Source of the DNA: Gemmatimonadales bacterium
GTDB taxonomy: Bacteria > Gemmatimonadota > Gemmatimonadetes > Gemmatimonadales > GWC2-71-9
DNA length: 47,734 nt
Direction of reading: 5' to 3'
NCBI GenBank assembly: GCA_025928645.1
Contig: JAICJD010000007.1
Span: 1-47,734, forward strand
The position numbers and the translations under genes are program-made. Shown here piece by piece: positions 21,001 through 28,497 of this stretch. Positions within the stretch are counted from its first letter, which is position 1, and each line of letters begins with the position of its first letter. The notes under the pieces were generated by a model. That model was not told the DNA's origin. It was given only the letters and a program-made list of their open reading frames with translations, and did not search any database.

Positions 21001-21544
21001 GCGGCGGCCGCAGCGCTTCTTCCAGGAGACGGAGGAACGTCACCGGCGGCACCCGCCGCTTGTCCGCGGGGATCGGCAGGCCGCCTTCGGCCACGTGAAA
21101 ACTGCCCTGCGTCGTGCGGCGGTCGTTGATCGGGTTGTGCAGCACCCCGTTGTCCAGCCGATAGCTCGAGACCAGCCCGTTCTCGTATCGGTCGCCGTCC
21201 ACCGGCAGGCTCAGCTCGCGGGCGAGCCCATACTGGTCGAGGATGAGCGTCTCGCCGGGGAGCCGGACGGGTTGCGGGAGGCCCGCGGCCACGCACAGCG
21301 CGTCGAGATATTGCTGCACGCGGCGGTCGGCGGGGCAGAGATGGTCGGCCAGGAGCCGCGCCTGCTCGCGGTAGCGGGCGAACAGGTTGCCGGCGAGGTG
21401 GAACACGCTCGCGTCTCCCGCGCCGGCCGGCACCTCGAAGCCGAGCGCCGCGAGCTTGAGGAAGATGGAGCCGGTCGAGGTTCGCCGGTCAGGCGGACAG
21501 ACCGATCCATCCGGCCTCAGTCCAACGGTGCGCTCCAGCTCCAT
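18008..21544 (-). CDS. Large cytoplasmic protein, candidate diphosphate-dependent PEP carboxykinase homologue
   Basis: A 1178-residue soluble protein with no signal peptide or membrane helices. I think it belongs to the PPi-type phosphoenolpyruvate carboxykinases, which interconvert PEP plus CO2 plus phosphate and oxaloacetate plus PPi, and which are about this long. Supporting points are the length, an N-terminal LKLAALGFEVP segment, a conserved-looking central block (IADNYFGYCKKEVKTQIGY), and a P-loop-like CTVSGGGKSEISKS with K495, set centrally as the kinase-type motif of PEPCKs would be. I am matching from memory of the family and cannot align it. A large conserved hypothetical protein is the fallback. 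A strong GGGAGGA ribosome site supports the ATG at 21544. It stands alone, flanked on both sides by palindromic elements. Confidence 0.6.
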   Translation of the reverse strand: MELERTVGLRPDGSVCPPDRRTSTGSIFLKLAALGFEVPAGAGDASVFHLAGNLFARYREQARLLADHLCPADRRVQQYLDALCVAAGLPQPVRLPGETLILDQYGLARELSLPVDGDRYENGLVSSYRLDNGVLHNPINDRRTTQGSFHVAEGGLPIPADKRRVPPVTFLRLLEEALRPPPELLRLPFTAGWHAPVEIMVSLLLRPLVCPAVPKVSPEKRMEVRFFVPGGLVANLDFVESIFGNAGDPHLPANDAGLDADGWTGHSGCVILAPHLTRLRKRDVGLPHAGEATETQRAAGMCWEDEAELYNDGRPFKLTSRDIRGVMVTLIADNYFGYCKKEVKTQIGYSANLFGLAEEEHAGGALAFATFNLGDTFSPEQVRIVSASHRFAEALALVGQRATVHPSGYATDVIYPEIHYMPEDMQIDIRRQDIRWTRNGVEQHLKLLPGRIYIHPSGYKVRMAKHHAAPSWRLVGTVPEGAFCHKPCTVSGGGKSEISKSLVDAVLPGSFHVRDFDEDMAMLQAIFDRTWEDARLPELRRGENRGRPILAPDRSLGSVIKLLTPSPAEFTAEHNAWVESVPSHLRALVFVVKRFYRPEWGDDWKPHFSVDIINGAPGHELKYQGRRLVANYLRIGREEHGAWRTYKLRQDFVAADKVQMEDDITASVVVPARRLVGLPGEYDGHPSLKLAENCEFRLFQRPDDAVHPGLDRQAERDIASPGLFCSNFRPLQAADVLSIAEDVAVHDAFTAPMRAHVERNAARTDQGYSVCSAEPRVIDGKRTKNPRYLQLRPDLARPRDRYVAEMGARLYRRLPLHMPVLFPVISVLSGRRNNPPEPGIRPLCVYGPIHYQELPELFMDYICSLTGTSPSTTGAGSEGALTKGPFNALAATADLNNALVSLLLTGYAGLSSAAGFIGPRYRVDHDISLLIPEIWCRLFPHERDPKHLIAEGHLERLEDYEYEGARVLASRLGWRITAKFVQTYLGRVFDTPSAVFTDEILRPELQDPAVFADGVANVVEAQRRVASAYFEDGTIDDACPPLRALLHIMAHGQYEGMDASDPAIRGMFTREALLSSDWYRDRLTVKQQRDIALWERHVRSLREFLASPGHREEARRLGIPARLERARAELDRVTAPSYLTALVGTIGADPVHRPPRGPGRWEAPVSARSLAGVAAHQG

Positions 21545-21548
21545 GCGT

Positions 21549-21555
21549 TCCTCCC
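21549..21555 (-). promoter_or_regulatory. Ribosome binding site of the 1178-residue protein gene
   Basis: GGGAGGA on the minus strand, four bases before the ATG at 21544; one of the strongest Shine-Dalgarno matches in the window, suggesting high translation. Confidence 0.75.
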
Positions 21556-21630
21556 AACGTGCTGAACAGCGGCAACCTTCGAGGTCTCAAGATCAACGTT
21601 CCACCCGACGGAGGTTTCGTCAACCTCCCT

Positions 21631-21703
21631 GGAGTCATCCTGAGCGAAGCGAAGGAGCCCTGACCTGACGCATGCCCCCTTCCGCTTCGCTCAGGGTGAC
21701 TCC
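21631..21703. repeat. Dispersed palindromic element, copy 3
   Basis: Inverted arms: the left begins GGAGTCATCCTGAGCGAAGC at 21631, and the right ends CAGGGTGACTCC at 21703. About 25 paired bases with a few mismatches surround a loop containing GCATGCCCCC-like sequence shared with copy 2. It lies between the 5' side of the 1178-residue gene and the 3' end of the patatin gene. Confidence 0.8.
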
Positions 21704-21729
21704 GGGACGATCCGCATCGCAGCGCGCAC

Positions 21730-24714
21730 TCACCTCCGACCCGGGAGCAGGCCGATGATGGAGTCGAGCGTGGCGACGTTGTGGGCGCGGCACGGCGCGC
21801 CGACCACCCGGGCCGCATCGGCGGGACCAGGGGAGCGCCGCCCGCCCGCTGTGAGCGAGGCATCCATCCAGTCCCGCGCCAGCCGTGAGAGCTGCCAGCC
21901 GAGCGGAGGATTCACCACCCGGTCGCGCACCATTCTGGCTCGGGCTGAATCGGCCGGCGCCGTGCCCGCGTACAGGCTGTCGCAGACGTTGAGCTGGAAG
22001 AAGCGGGCCCCGGGCACCGACGCCGCATCGGCTCGGGCGAGCGAGCCGCGCGCCGTCCGCGCGTTGAGCAGCGCCAGCAGCGGGGACAGCCACTCGCCCT
22101 CGAGACTCGGGTGCGCCGCCAGGCTGCTGTCCACCGCCAGGTCTCGCCGGCAGGCGATCGGGTCGTTGCAGAGGTAGATCACGGCGACCTTGAGCGGGCG
22201 CGCGGCGGCGCGGGTCGTGATCGCGCGGCGCACATCCCCTGCGGTCGTGAGCCCCGAATTCTCGAAGTAGCCGCCGTCCACCAGCGAGCCACGCGCGACC
22301 CCGTCGTGCCGCTCGATCCGGCCCGCGGGGCTCACGTAGGTGAACCGCGCGCTGTTGTGCACGGCCGTGGAGAGACGCAGATCGGCGCCGAGCGCCTCGA
22401 GCACGCCGCGCGCGTCGAGGAAGACGGTCGCGTCGCCGAAAGGCGCCGTCACGTATCGGCGGCCGGTCTGCACGTGCGTGGTGTTGAGCAGCAGGAGCGG
22501 GGTGTCCGGCGCGCCCGGCGCGTCGGCAAGGGTGAGATACCCCGACGCGAGCGTGTTCGACCCCGTCGCCGAGTCGTACGAGACTTCCCACGACTGCTCC
22601 AGCGCCGTGGCGCGGTCGAAGGCGCGGATGGGGAACGGCAGGAACCACTGCAGGAAGTCCGGCGCCACCAGCTTTGCCAGGACCGGCGACAGAAAGTCGT
22701 CCGCCATGAAGCGGCGCACGCAGCCCGAGACGGCGCCCGACCAGCGCCGGGCCGTCGTGTCCGGACGGCCGAGCACGCCGGGCGCGCGCCGCCGGCAGGT
22801 CATGGCCCCGGCCCCGCCGCCGAGATCGCGCACCATCCCCGCGAACACGGCCGCGCCCAGGCTGCCGCCGGACACGCCGGAGATGGCGAAGACGTGCCGG
22901 GCGAAGGCGGGGTCGCGATCCTGCAGCGTGCCGAGCGTGACCGCGGTCCAGTAGGCCGCACGCAGGCCGCCACCGGACGCGGCGACCAGCAGGACGGGAA
23001 CGGTGTCCGGATCCTCTCGCGCGCGCGCCTCGAGCCATCGGTCGAACCGGCGGGTGAGGCCGCTGTCCCTCGGCCCGAAGGCCGCCGGAAGCGGCGGGTC
23101 GAGGGTTCGGATCTCGTGGTTGTCGTTCCACCGGCTGAACGCAACGGCCAGCGCGAGGAACAGCGCCACGAGCGGCAGGCGGAACCGGCGCCCAAGATAG
23201 GCCAGCACGCTGCCGGCGTACACCGCGTTGGCGACCGCCAGGGCCACGAGCACGAGCGGTCCCAGGGCGCGCGCGAACGGCACCGTCCACCAGGTGAACC
23301 CGACGAAGAAGGCCGCGCTCACCAGGCCGGCCACCAGCGCCGCGCGCCTGGGCGCGAGCGGCACGGCGTCCTCGCCGTAACCTTCGGCGAGCTCGGCTTG
23401 GAGCCGCTCGCGTCCGCCGGGGCCGCCGTTGGTCGGGAACAGGTCCCGCCGATGATAGACGAAGAGGTAGAGCGCCCAGGCCAGCCCGAGCGACAGCCAC
23501 GCGGCGACGCGGAGCTCCATCTGGTCCGGATCCATCGCGCCGACGCCGGGCGCGCGCGACGGGGTTCCTCCGGGCCACACGATCAGCGCGCCCAACGGAA
23601 TCGCGACCAGCGCGCGGCCGACCCGCTGGCAGAGGCGGACGTCCGACTCGAGCCGGGCGGGGAGCCCCACGCGGCCGATCCGGGCCAGCACGCTTCCGTC
23701 CCGCCAGTGCGCCAGCAGGACGGTGAGCAGATATGACCCGGCCGCGACCCCGACGAAACGACCGGTCGTCAGCGCGGCCCGAGCGAAGGCGAGCCCGGCG
23801 AGCGCCAGGACCGCCACGCCGAGCATGCGCGGAATGTGGACCTCGAAGAATCCCAACCACGCGTCCGGGTACGGCCGCGCGTCCCGCGCGAGGCGCACGA
23901 GCGCCAGCACGCGGGCCGAATACCAGACCACGAGCGCGGTGCCGGTGAGCGCGGCGAGCGCGCCTGCGATGCGCCAGTACGGGTGGGCGCCCTCGACCAG
24001 CCGCTGGAGGATATCCTGCCCCTGTGGCACGACCAGCACCGCCAGCGAACCTCCGAGCACCGCGAGCACGCTGTAACGGAGCCGCCAGAGCACGATGCCG
24101 CGCGGACCGCGCAGCAACATGAGGACGAAGCCGAGCGCGTAGACGGCGAGCGACGTCCACTTGAGCGCCGCCGCGACCGAGCCGGCCAGCACGGCGGCCG
24201 GGGCCGGCGCCCCACCCATGGCCGCGACGACGGCCGCATGGTGCAGTGGGACGTTCTCGCCGATGACGTCGAGCGCGGCGGCCGCGAGCGGCAGCAGCGC
24301 GATCGCCGAGGAGAGGGCCGATGGAGGAGCCGGGGCGCGGCGGGCGGCCTCCAGGCTTGCCGGGTCCTCCGGTGGAAATCGGCGGAACCGCTCGGCCCAG
24401 AGATAGAACGCGCACAGGAAGGGGGCGTAGCAGAGCGCGAACAGCAGGTCGGCGAAGCCGAAGGCGCGCGCCACGTCGCACCCCTGCGCGCCGGCGGACC
24501 GCGTCATGGCAGCGAACGACTCGGGCGAGAAGCTGAGCTCGAGATCGAGCAGCGAGAACGGCGGGCTGGGACAGCCGGCGAAGGCCACCGAGGCCACGTG
24601 CAGGCCGGACCACGCGGCGAGCGCGCCCAGCCCGGCGACAAGCAGGACCGGCGGAAGCCGGCGGGTGAGCCGGTCGAAGGTGCCGCGGCTATAGGCGGCC
24701 AGGCGCTGAATCAT
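21730..24714 (-). CDS. Membrane-embedded patatin-like phospholipase
   Basis: A 994-residue protein whose N-terminal half (about residues 1-530) is strongly hydrophobic with roughly ten or more predicted membrane segments, and whose C-terminal half is a patatin-like hydrolase. The catalytic pair is visible: the nucleophile S615 in GVSGGS and the aspartate D813 in LVDGGYFENSG. A glycine-rich oxyanion-type loop (ASGGGLRAAYW) lies upstream at about residue 580. Patatins hydrolyse acyl esters of phospholipids. Fusing the hydrolase to a large membrane domain suggests action at the inner membrane, but the side of the membrane is not clear. The ATG at 24714 is preceded by AGGGGGC. It is divergent from the DUF5916 gene with only 71 bases between them. 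Confidence 0.83.
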   Translation of the reverse strand: MIQRLAAYSRGTFDRLTRRLPPVLLVAGLGALAAWSGLHVASVAFAGCPSPPFSLLDLELSFSPESFAAMTRSAGAQGCDVARAFGFADLLFALCYAPFLCAFYLWAERFRRFPPEDPASLEAARRAPAPPSALSSAIALLPLAAAALDVIGENVPLHHAAVVAAMGGAPAPAAVLAGSVAAALKWTSLAVYALGFVLMLLRGPRGIVLWRLRYSVLAVLGGSLAVLVVPQGQDILQRLVEGAHPYWRIAGALAALTGTALVVWYSARVLALVRLARDARPYPDAWLGFFEVHIPRMLGVAVLALAGLAFARAALTTGRFVGVAAGSYLLTVLLAHWRDGSVLARIGRVGLPARLESDVRLCQRVGRALVAIPLGALIVWPGGTPSRAPGVGAMDPDQMELRVAAWLSLGLAWALYLFVYHRRDLFPTNGGPGGRERLQAELAEGYGEDAVPLAPRRAALVAGLVSAAFFVGFTWWTVPFARALGPLVLVALAVANAVYAGSVLAYLGRRFRLPLVALFLALAVAFSRWNDNHEIRTLDPPLPAAFGPRDSGLTRRFDRWLEARAREDPDTVPVLLVAASGGGLRAAYWTAVTLGTLQDRDPAFARHVFAISGVSGGSLGAAVFAGMVRDLGGGAGAMTCRRRAPGVLGRPDTTARRWSGAVSGCVRRFMADDFLSPVLAKLVAPDFLQWFLPFPIRAFDRATALEQSWEVSYDSATGSNTLASGYLTLADAPGAPDTPLLLLNTTHVQTGRRYVTAPFGDATVFLDARGVLEALGADLRLSTAVHNSARFTYVSPAGRIERHDGVARGSLVDGGYFENSGLTTAGDVRRAITTRAAARPLKVAVIYLCNDPIACRRDLAVDSSLAAHPSLEGEWLSPLLALLNARTARGSLARADAASVPGARFFQLNVCDSLYAGTAPADSARARMVRDRVVNPPLGWQLSRLARDWMDASLTAGGRRSPGPADAARVVGAPCRAHNVATLDSIIGLLPGRR

Positions 24715-24785
24715 GGACGTGCCCCCTGTGCAACCCTTCGCTCGCCGCGGGTGTCCAAGGGCCGAACGCTTCCCGGATCACCCAC

Positions 24786-27335
24786 GTGACGACTGTGTTC
24801 GCCATGCTGCTCGCGGTCCAGGCTTCGAGCACCGGATCATCGCCCCAGCTCCCCGTGGTCGGCTCGGCCAGTACGGTCAAGGCCACGCGAACGGCCGAGC
24901 CGCCAGTGCTGGACGGCCAGGACAGCGACCTCGTCTGGCGGTCGGCGCCGGCGATCGACGGATTCCTCGAGGCGAAGCCCACGGAGGGCGCGCCGCCGAT
25001 GTTCCGGACCGAAGCCAGGGTCGCCTACGACGAGCGCAATCTGTACGTGTTCGTGCGCGCGTTCGATCCCCACCCGGACAGCATCGTGCGGCTGCTGTCG
25101 CGGCGGGACGACCAGACCGCCTCCGACTACGTCACCCTGATGCTCGACCCCTACCACGACCGCCGCACCGGCTACGAGTTCTCGGTGAATCCGGCCGGCG
25201 TAAAGTCCGACTACGCGATCTACAAGGATGGTGACGAAGACGTGGCGTGGGATGCCATCTGGGACGCGGCGACGCGGGTCGACTCGCTGGGGTGGACCGC
25301 GGAGTATCGGATCCCGCTGAGCCAGCTCCACTACTCCTCGCGGGGCGGCGGGACCTTCGGGCTGCTCATCTGGCGGGTCATCCAGCGTCATACCGCTACC
25401 GTCACCTGGCCGCTCTACCGGGTGAGCCGCTCCGGACTGCCCTCGCAGTTCGGCACGCTCACGGGCCTCGAGGGGCTCGGCAGCCCGGGCCGCGCGGAGA
25501 TCACGCCGTATGTGGTCACCAAGAACTCGCCGTCGACCACGCCCGACGGCCTCGAGCAGAGCCAGGACCTCTCGGTGGGCGGCGACTTCCGCTACCGGCT
25601 CGCGTCCAATCTTCTCCTCAATGCGACCGTGAACCCGGACTTCGGGCAAGTCGAGGCCGACCCGTCCGAGCTCAACCTTTCCGCGTTCGAGACCTTCTTC
25701 GACGAGCGCCGGCCGTTCTTCGTGGAAGGGAAGGGACTCTTCACGTTCACGGTGAATTGCGTGGTCGTGCTCGACTGCAACACGGGCGAAGGGCTGTTCT
25801 ACTCCCGCCGGATCGGCCGCGCGCCCCAGCTCACCGACATCTACGGGAGCGACGGCGCGCCGCCCGCCACCAAGATCCTCGGCGCCGCCAAGATCACGGG
25901 CCGGCTCCCGGGCGGGTTCTCGCTCGGCGTGCTCGACGCGGTGACCGACCACGAGACCGCGCCCGGCCGCGGCCCGACCCTCGAGCCGGCGAGCAACTAC
26001 GCGGTGGTGCGCGGGAACCAGGATTTCCGGGGAGGCGAGGGGAGCGTCGGCTTCATCGCGACGGCAGTCAACCGTTCGCTGGACGACGCCAGCGCGGCGT
26101 TCCTCCACCGGGGGGCGTACAGTGGCGGCATCGACGCGCGCTGGCGATTCAACGGGCGCTACGAGGTGTCGGGGTCGCTCGACCTGAGCCGGGTCGAGGG
26201 GGACACGGCCGTAATCGCGCGGACCCAGCGCGACCCGGTGCACCTGTACCAGCGCCCCGACGGCGGGCTCGACTACGACCCCACCCGCACGTCGCTCGGC
26301 GGAAGCAATCAGGAGATCCGGTTCGCCAAGGTCGGCGGGCGGCGGCTCCACTTCGAGACGGCCTACCAGCGGCGCTCGGCCGGGTTCGAGATCAACGACA
26401 TCGGATTTCTCCGCCAGGCCGACCAGCAGGAGTGGACCAGCTGGGCCAATCTCGTCTTCAGCACGCCCAACCGGATCTTCCAGCAGCTGCGCTGGAACTT
26501 CAATAACTGGGAGTACTGGACCAGCGACGGCCTGCCCACCGAGCGGGCGTTCAACACCAACGTCCACGTCCAGTTCACCAACCGGTGGTGGCTGCACCTG
26601 GGCGGCACGCTGGGCCAGGTCGGCGCCACCTATTGCGACCGGTGCGCGCGGGGCGGGCCCGCGGTACGGCAGGATGCGTACCTCTCCCCCTGGATGACCA
26701 TCGAGGGCGACGACCGGCGCCCGCTCAAGCCCATCCTCTCCCTCAACTACACGACCGGCGACGGCGGCCGCTCGGAGACGATCGAGGTCAAGCCCGAGCT
26801 CGATCTCAAGATCGCGAGCCGCTTCACCACCTCGCTCAGCGCCGACTACACGCACAACCGGAACGACATCCAGTACTTCGGCACGTTCACCGACGCGGCC
26901 GGCGCCGATCACTTCACCTTCGCCCATCTGGCGCAGCAGACGTTGAGCCTCACCTGGCGCCTGGGCTACACCTTCACACCGACCACGTCGCTCCAGATCT
27001 ACGCCTCGCCGTTCGTGTCGAAGGGGACGTACAGCAACATCCGCGAGATCGCCGACGCGCGGGCGAGCGACTACGACGCGCGATATCGGTCGTATACCGA
27101 CTCCAGTGTGGCCGCGCAGCCTACCGGCTTCAACTTCCAGCAGTTCCGGTCGAACGTCGTCTTCCGCTGGGAGTATCGGCCGGGCTCGACGCTGTTCCTG
27201 GTCTGGAGCCAGGGCCGGGAAGGATCGGCGGACATCGAAGGTCGCAGTTCGTTCCGCGGCGACATCGGCGACCTCTTCGCGCGGCGGGCGAACGATACGT
27301 TTCTGGTGAAGGTGTCGTACTGGTTGGCGAGGTAG
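24786..27335 (+). CDS. CBM9-like / DUF5916 outer-membrane-type protein
   Basis: An 849-residue protein of the carbohydrate-binding family 9-like plus DUF5916 architecture. Residues about 30-215 form the CBM9-like sandwich (PPVLDGQDSDLVWRSAP ... GYEFSVNPAGVKSDYAIYK). The DUF5916 region follows, with the typical NPDFGQVEADPSELNLSAFE and FFDERRPFFVEG motifs. The C-terminal 500 residues are rich in alternating Tyr/Phe/Arg strands, consistent with a beta-barrel, and end in an aromatic-plus-Arg run (VSYWLAR). The start is GTG at 24786; an ATG at 24804 would shorten the weak signal sequence. Function in the family is unknown, presumably outer-membrane ligand binding or transport. No TonB-type partner is adjacent. 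Confidence 0.83.
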   Translation: MTTVFAMLLAVQASSTGSSPQLPVVGSASTVKATRTAEPPVLDGQDSDLVWRSAPAIDGFLEAKPTEGAPPMFRTEARVAYDERNLYVFVRAFDPHPDSIVRLLSRRDDQTASDYVTLMLDPYHDRRTGYEFSVNPAGVKSDYAIYKDGDEDVAWDAIWDAATRVDSLGWTAEYRIPLSQLHYSSRGGGTFGLLIWRVIQRHTATVTWPLYRVSRSGLPSQFGTLTGLEGLGSPGRAEITPYVVTKNSPSTTPDGLEQSQDLSVGGDFRYRLASNLLLNATVNPDFGQVEADPSELNLSAFETFFDERRPFFVEGKGLFTFTVNCVVVLDCNTGEGLFYSRRIGRAPQLTDIYGSDGAPPATKILGAAKITGRLPGGFSLGVLDAVTDHETAPGRGPTLEPASNYAVVRGNQDFRGGEGSVGFIATAVNRSLDDASAAFLHRGAYSGGIDARWRFNGRYEVSGSLDLSRVEGDTAVIARTQRDPVHLYQRPDGGLDYDPTRTSLGGSNQEIRFAKVGGRRLHFETAYQRRSAGFEINDIGFLRQADQQEWTSWANLVFSTPNRIFQQLRWNFNNWEYWTSDGLPTERAFNTNVHVQFTNRWWLHLGGTLGQVGATYCDRCARGGPAVRQDAYLSPWMTIEGDDRRPLKPILSLNYTTGDGGRSETIEVKPELDLKIASRFTTSLSADYTHNRNDIQYFGTFTDAAGADHFTFAHLAQQTLSLTWRLGYTFTPTTSLQIYASPFVSKGTYSNIREIADARASDYDARYRSYTDSSVAAQPTGFNFQQFRSNVVFRWEYRPGSTLFLVWSQGREGSADIEGRSSFRGDIGDLFARRANDTFLVKVSYWLAR

Positions 27336-27380
27336 GCGGACAGGCGGTCGGGGCTCGCGATGAGCGGAATGGCGCATGCG

Positions 27381-27465
27381 CTTCATCCCGAGCGGAGCGA
27401 GGGACCTTGCGCGGGAATGGCTCGAACTGGGCCCGGCTAGGTCCCGCGCGCCGCTCGGGGTGAAG
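27381..27465. terminator. Dispersed palindromic element, copy 4; probable bidirectional terminator
   Basis: Inverted repeat of 27 bases with three mismatches (27381-27407 with 27439-27465) around a 31-base loop. Arms begin CTTCATCCCGAGCGGAGCG, a diverged form of the arms in copies 1-3. It lies between the convergent ends of the DUF5916 and DUF1772-like genes. Confidence 0.75.
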
Positions 27466-27493
27466 GTGCCCGTGCACCCCGACCGCCGCTCGC

Positions 27494-27988
27494 CTACCCG
27501 CCCACCTGTCCGCCCACTCGCCCGCCCGCCTGTCCCTCAGTCGCCCCAATCGCCAGCGCCGCGAACGCCACCAGCTTGAGCGCCGCGATCACGGCGTGGC
27601 AGAGTTCCCAGCGGTCGCGCCACCGGGTCCAGTCCGCTGGGACCGTGTCGGGAGTCCAGGTGGCGAACACGCTGTTGATCGGGGCGACGAAACCGACCCA
27701 GACCACCACGAATGCCACGGTGAGCAGCACCGCGGCCGTCAGGGCCCAGCGGAAGTCGCCGGAGCGCCGGAGCATCCACGCCAGCCACCAGGTCACCAGG
27801 ATCGCGGCGATGTCCACGGGGCCGCCGATGATGGCGTAGTCCCGGTAGAGAGATTCCATCGCCGCCCGCCAGAAGGAGCCGGACCACGGCGCCTTGCCCC
27901 GGATCTGCAGCACGTGGGACCACGAGGACCCGAGGCTCAGGGCGGTGATCACGAGGGTCACGACGTAGCCGTTCACGCGCTTCTTCAC
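27494..27988 (-). CDS. DUF1772-like four-helix membrane protein
   Basis: A small integral membrane protein of about 164 residues with four hydrophobic segments. The last loop reads FVAPINSVFATWTP and then WTRWRDRWELCHAV. That asparagine/tryptophan-rich pattern before the final helix is typical of the DUF1772 (anthrone-oxygenase-like) family, whose function in bacteria is unknown. I start it at the GTG at 27988 (VKKRVNGYVV). A GTG at 28036 would add 16 residues (MTRLTVRLAGHGDVAP) that do not resemble the family. The last 14 residues (GQAGGRVGGQVGG) are translated from a degenerate 12-base repeat, so the original C-terminus was probably shorter and the frame has run into low-complexity sequence. 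Confidence 0.68.
   Translation of the reverse strand: MKKRVNGYVVTLVITALSLGSSWSHVLQIRGKAPWSGSFWRAAMESLYRDYAIIGGPVDIAAILVTWWLAWMLRRSGDFRWALTAAVLLTVAFVVVWVGFVAPINSVFATWTPDTVPADWTRWRDRWELCHAVIAALKLVAFAALAIGATEGQAGGRVGGQVGG
27499..27534. repeat. Degenerate 12-base tandem repeat
   Basis: Three consecutive 12-base units (CGCCCACCTGTC, CGCCCACTCGCC, CGCCCGCCTGTC). They encode the Gly/Val/Gln-rich C-terminus of the DUF1772-like protein on the minus strand. Confidence 0.6.
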
Positions 27989-28110
27989 GGGGGCAACATC
28001 CCCGTGCCCTGCCAGCCGGACCGTGAGCCGGGTCACGCGCCGTCTCGGGCGCGCGGATTACCGTGGTGTGGTCAGGGCCGCCGGGCGGGCCGGCGGTCGA
28101 GGGTCAAGCC

Positions 28111-28116
28111 GAGGAG
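28111..28116 (+). promoter_or_regulatory. Ribosome binding site deciding the VOC gene start
   Basis: GAGGAG six bases before the ATG at 28123. It selects MLGDNDAIATIP as the N-terminus over an in-frame upstream GTG at 28063 that would add 20 unrelated residues. Confidence 0.8.
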
Positions 28117-28122
28117 AGCCAT

Positions 28123-28497
28123 ATGCTTGGAGACAACGACGCCATCGCGACCATCCCGGTCAAGGACATCGAGGCGGCGCGGAAATTCTACCACGACACG
28201 CTCGGTTTGATGGCCGGGCCGAGCCGCCAGGAAGGGGTGCTCACGTGCAAGAGCGGGAGCACGTCCGTGCTGGTGTACCAGTCTGACTTCGCCGGAACCA
28301 ACGAGGCCACCGCCGCGACCTGGGCGGTCGATGACGTGGACGGCACGGTGCGGTCGCTCAAGCAGAAAGGAGTGACCTTCGAGCACTACCACTTCCCCGA
28401 CATGACCCTCAAGGGCGATGTACACGTGGCGGGCGAGATGAAGGCCGCGTGGTTCAAGGACCCGGATGGGAATATTCTCGCGGTAGTGAGCCGGTAG
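28123..28497 (+). CDS. VOC (glyoxalase/bleomycin-resistance-fold) family protein
   Basis: A 124-residue single-unit vicinal-oxygen-chelate fold protein. It starts with the usual beta strand and helix (IATIPVKDIEAARKFYHDTLGL). It ends with the hallmark FKDPDGNILAVVSR, and the second beta-alpha-beta unit begins at ATWAVDDVDG. These small proteins usually act as dimers; substrate and metal use cannot be told from sequence. Clear GAGGAG ribosome site. The last 44 bases overlap, tail to tail, the 3' end of the Ser/Thr kinase gene on the other strand. Confidence 0.87.
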   Translation: MLGDNDAIATIPVKDIEAARKFYHDTLGLMAGPSRQEGVLTCKSGSTSVLVYQSDFAGTNEATAATWAVDDVDGTVRSLKQKGVTFEHYHFPDMTLKGDVHVAGEMKAAWFKDPDGNILAVVSR

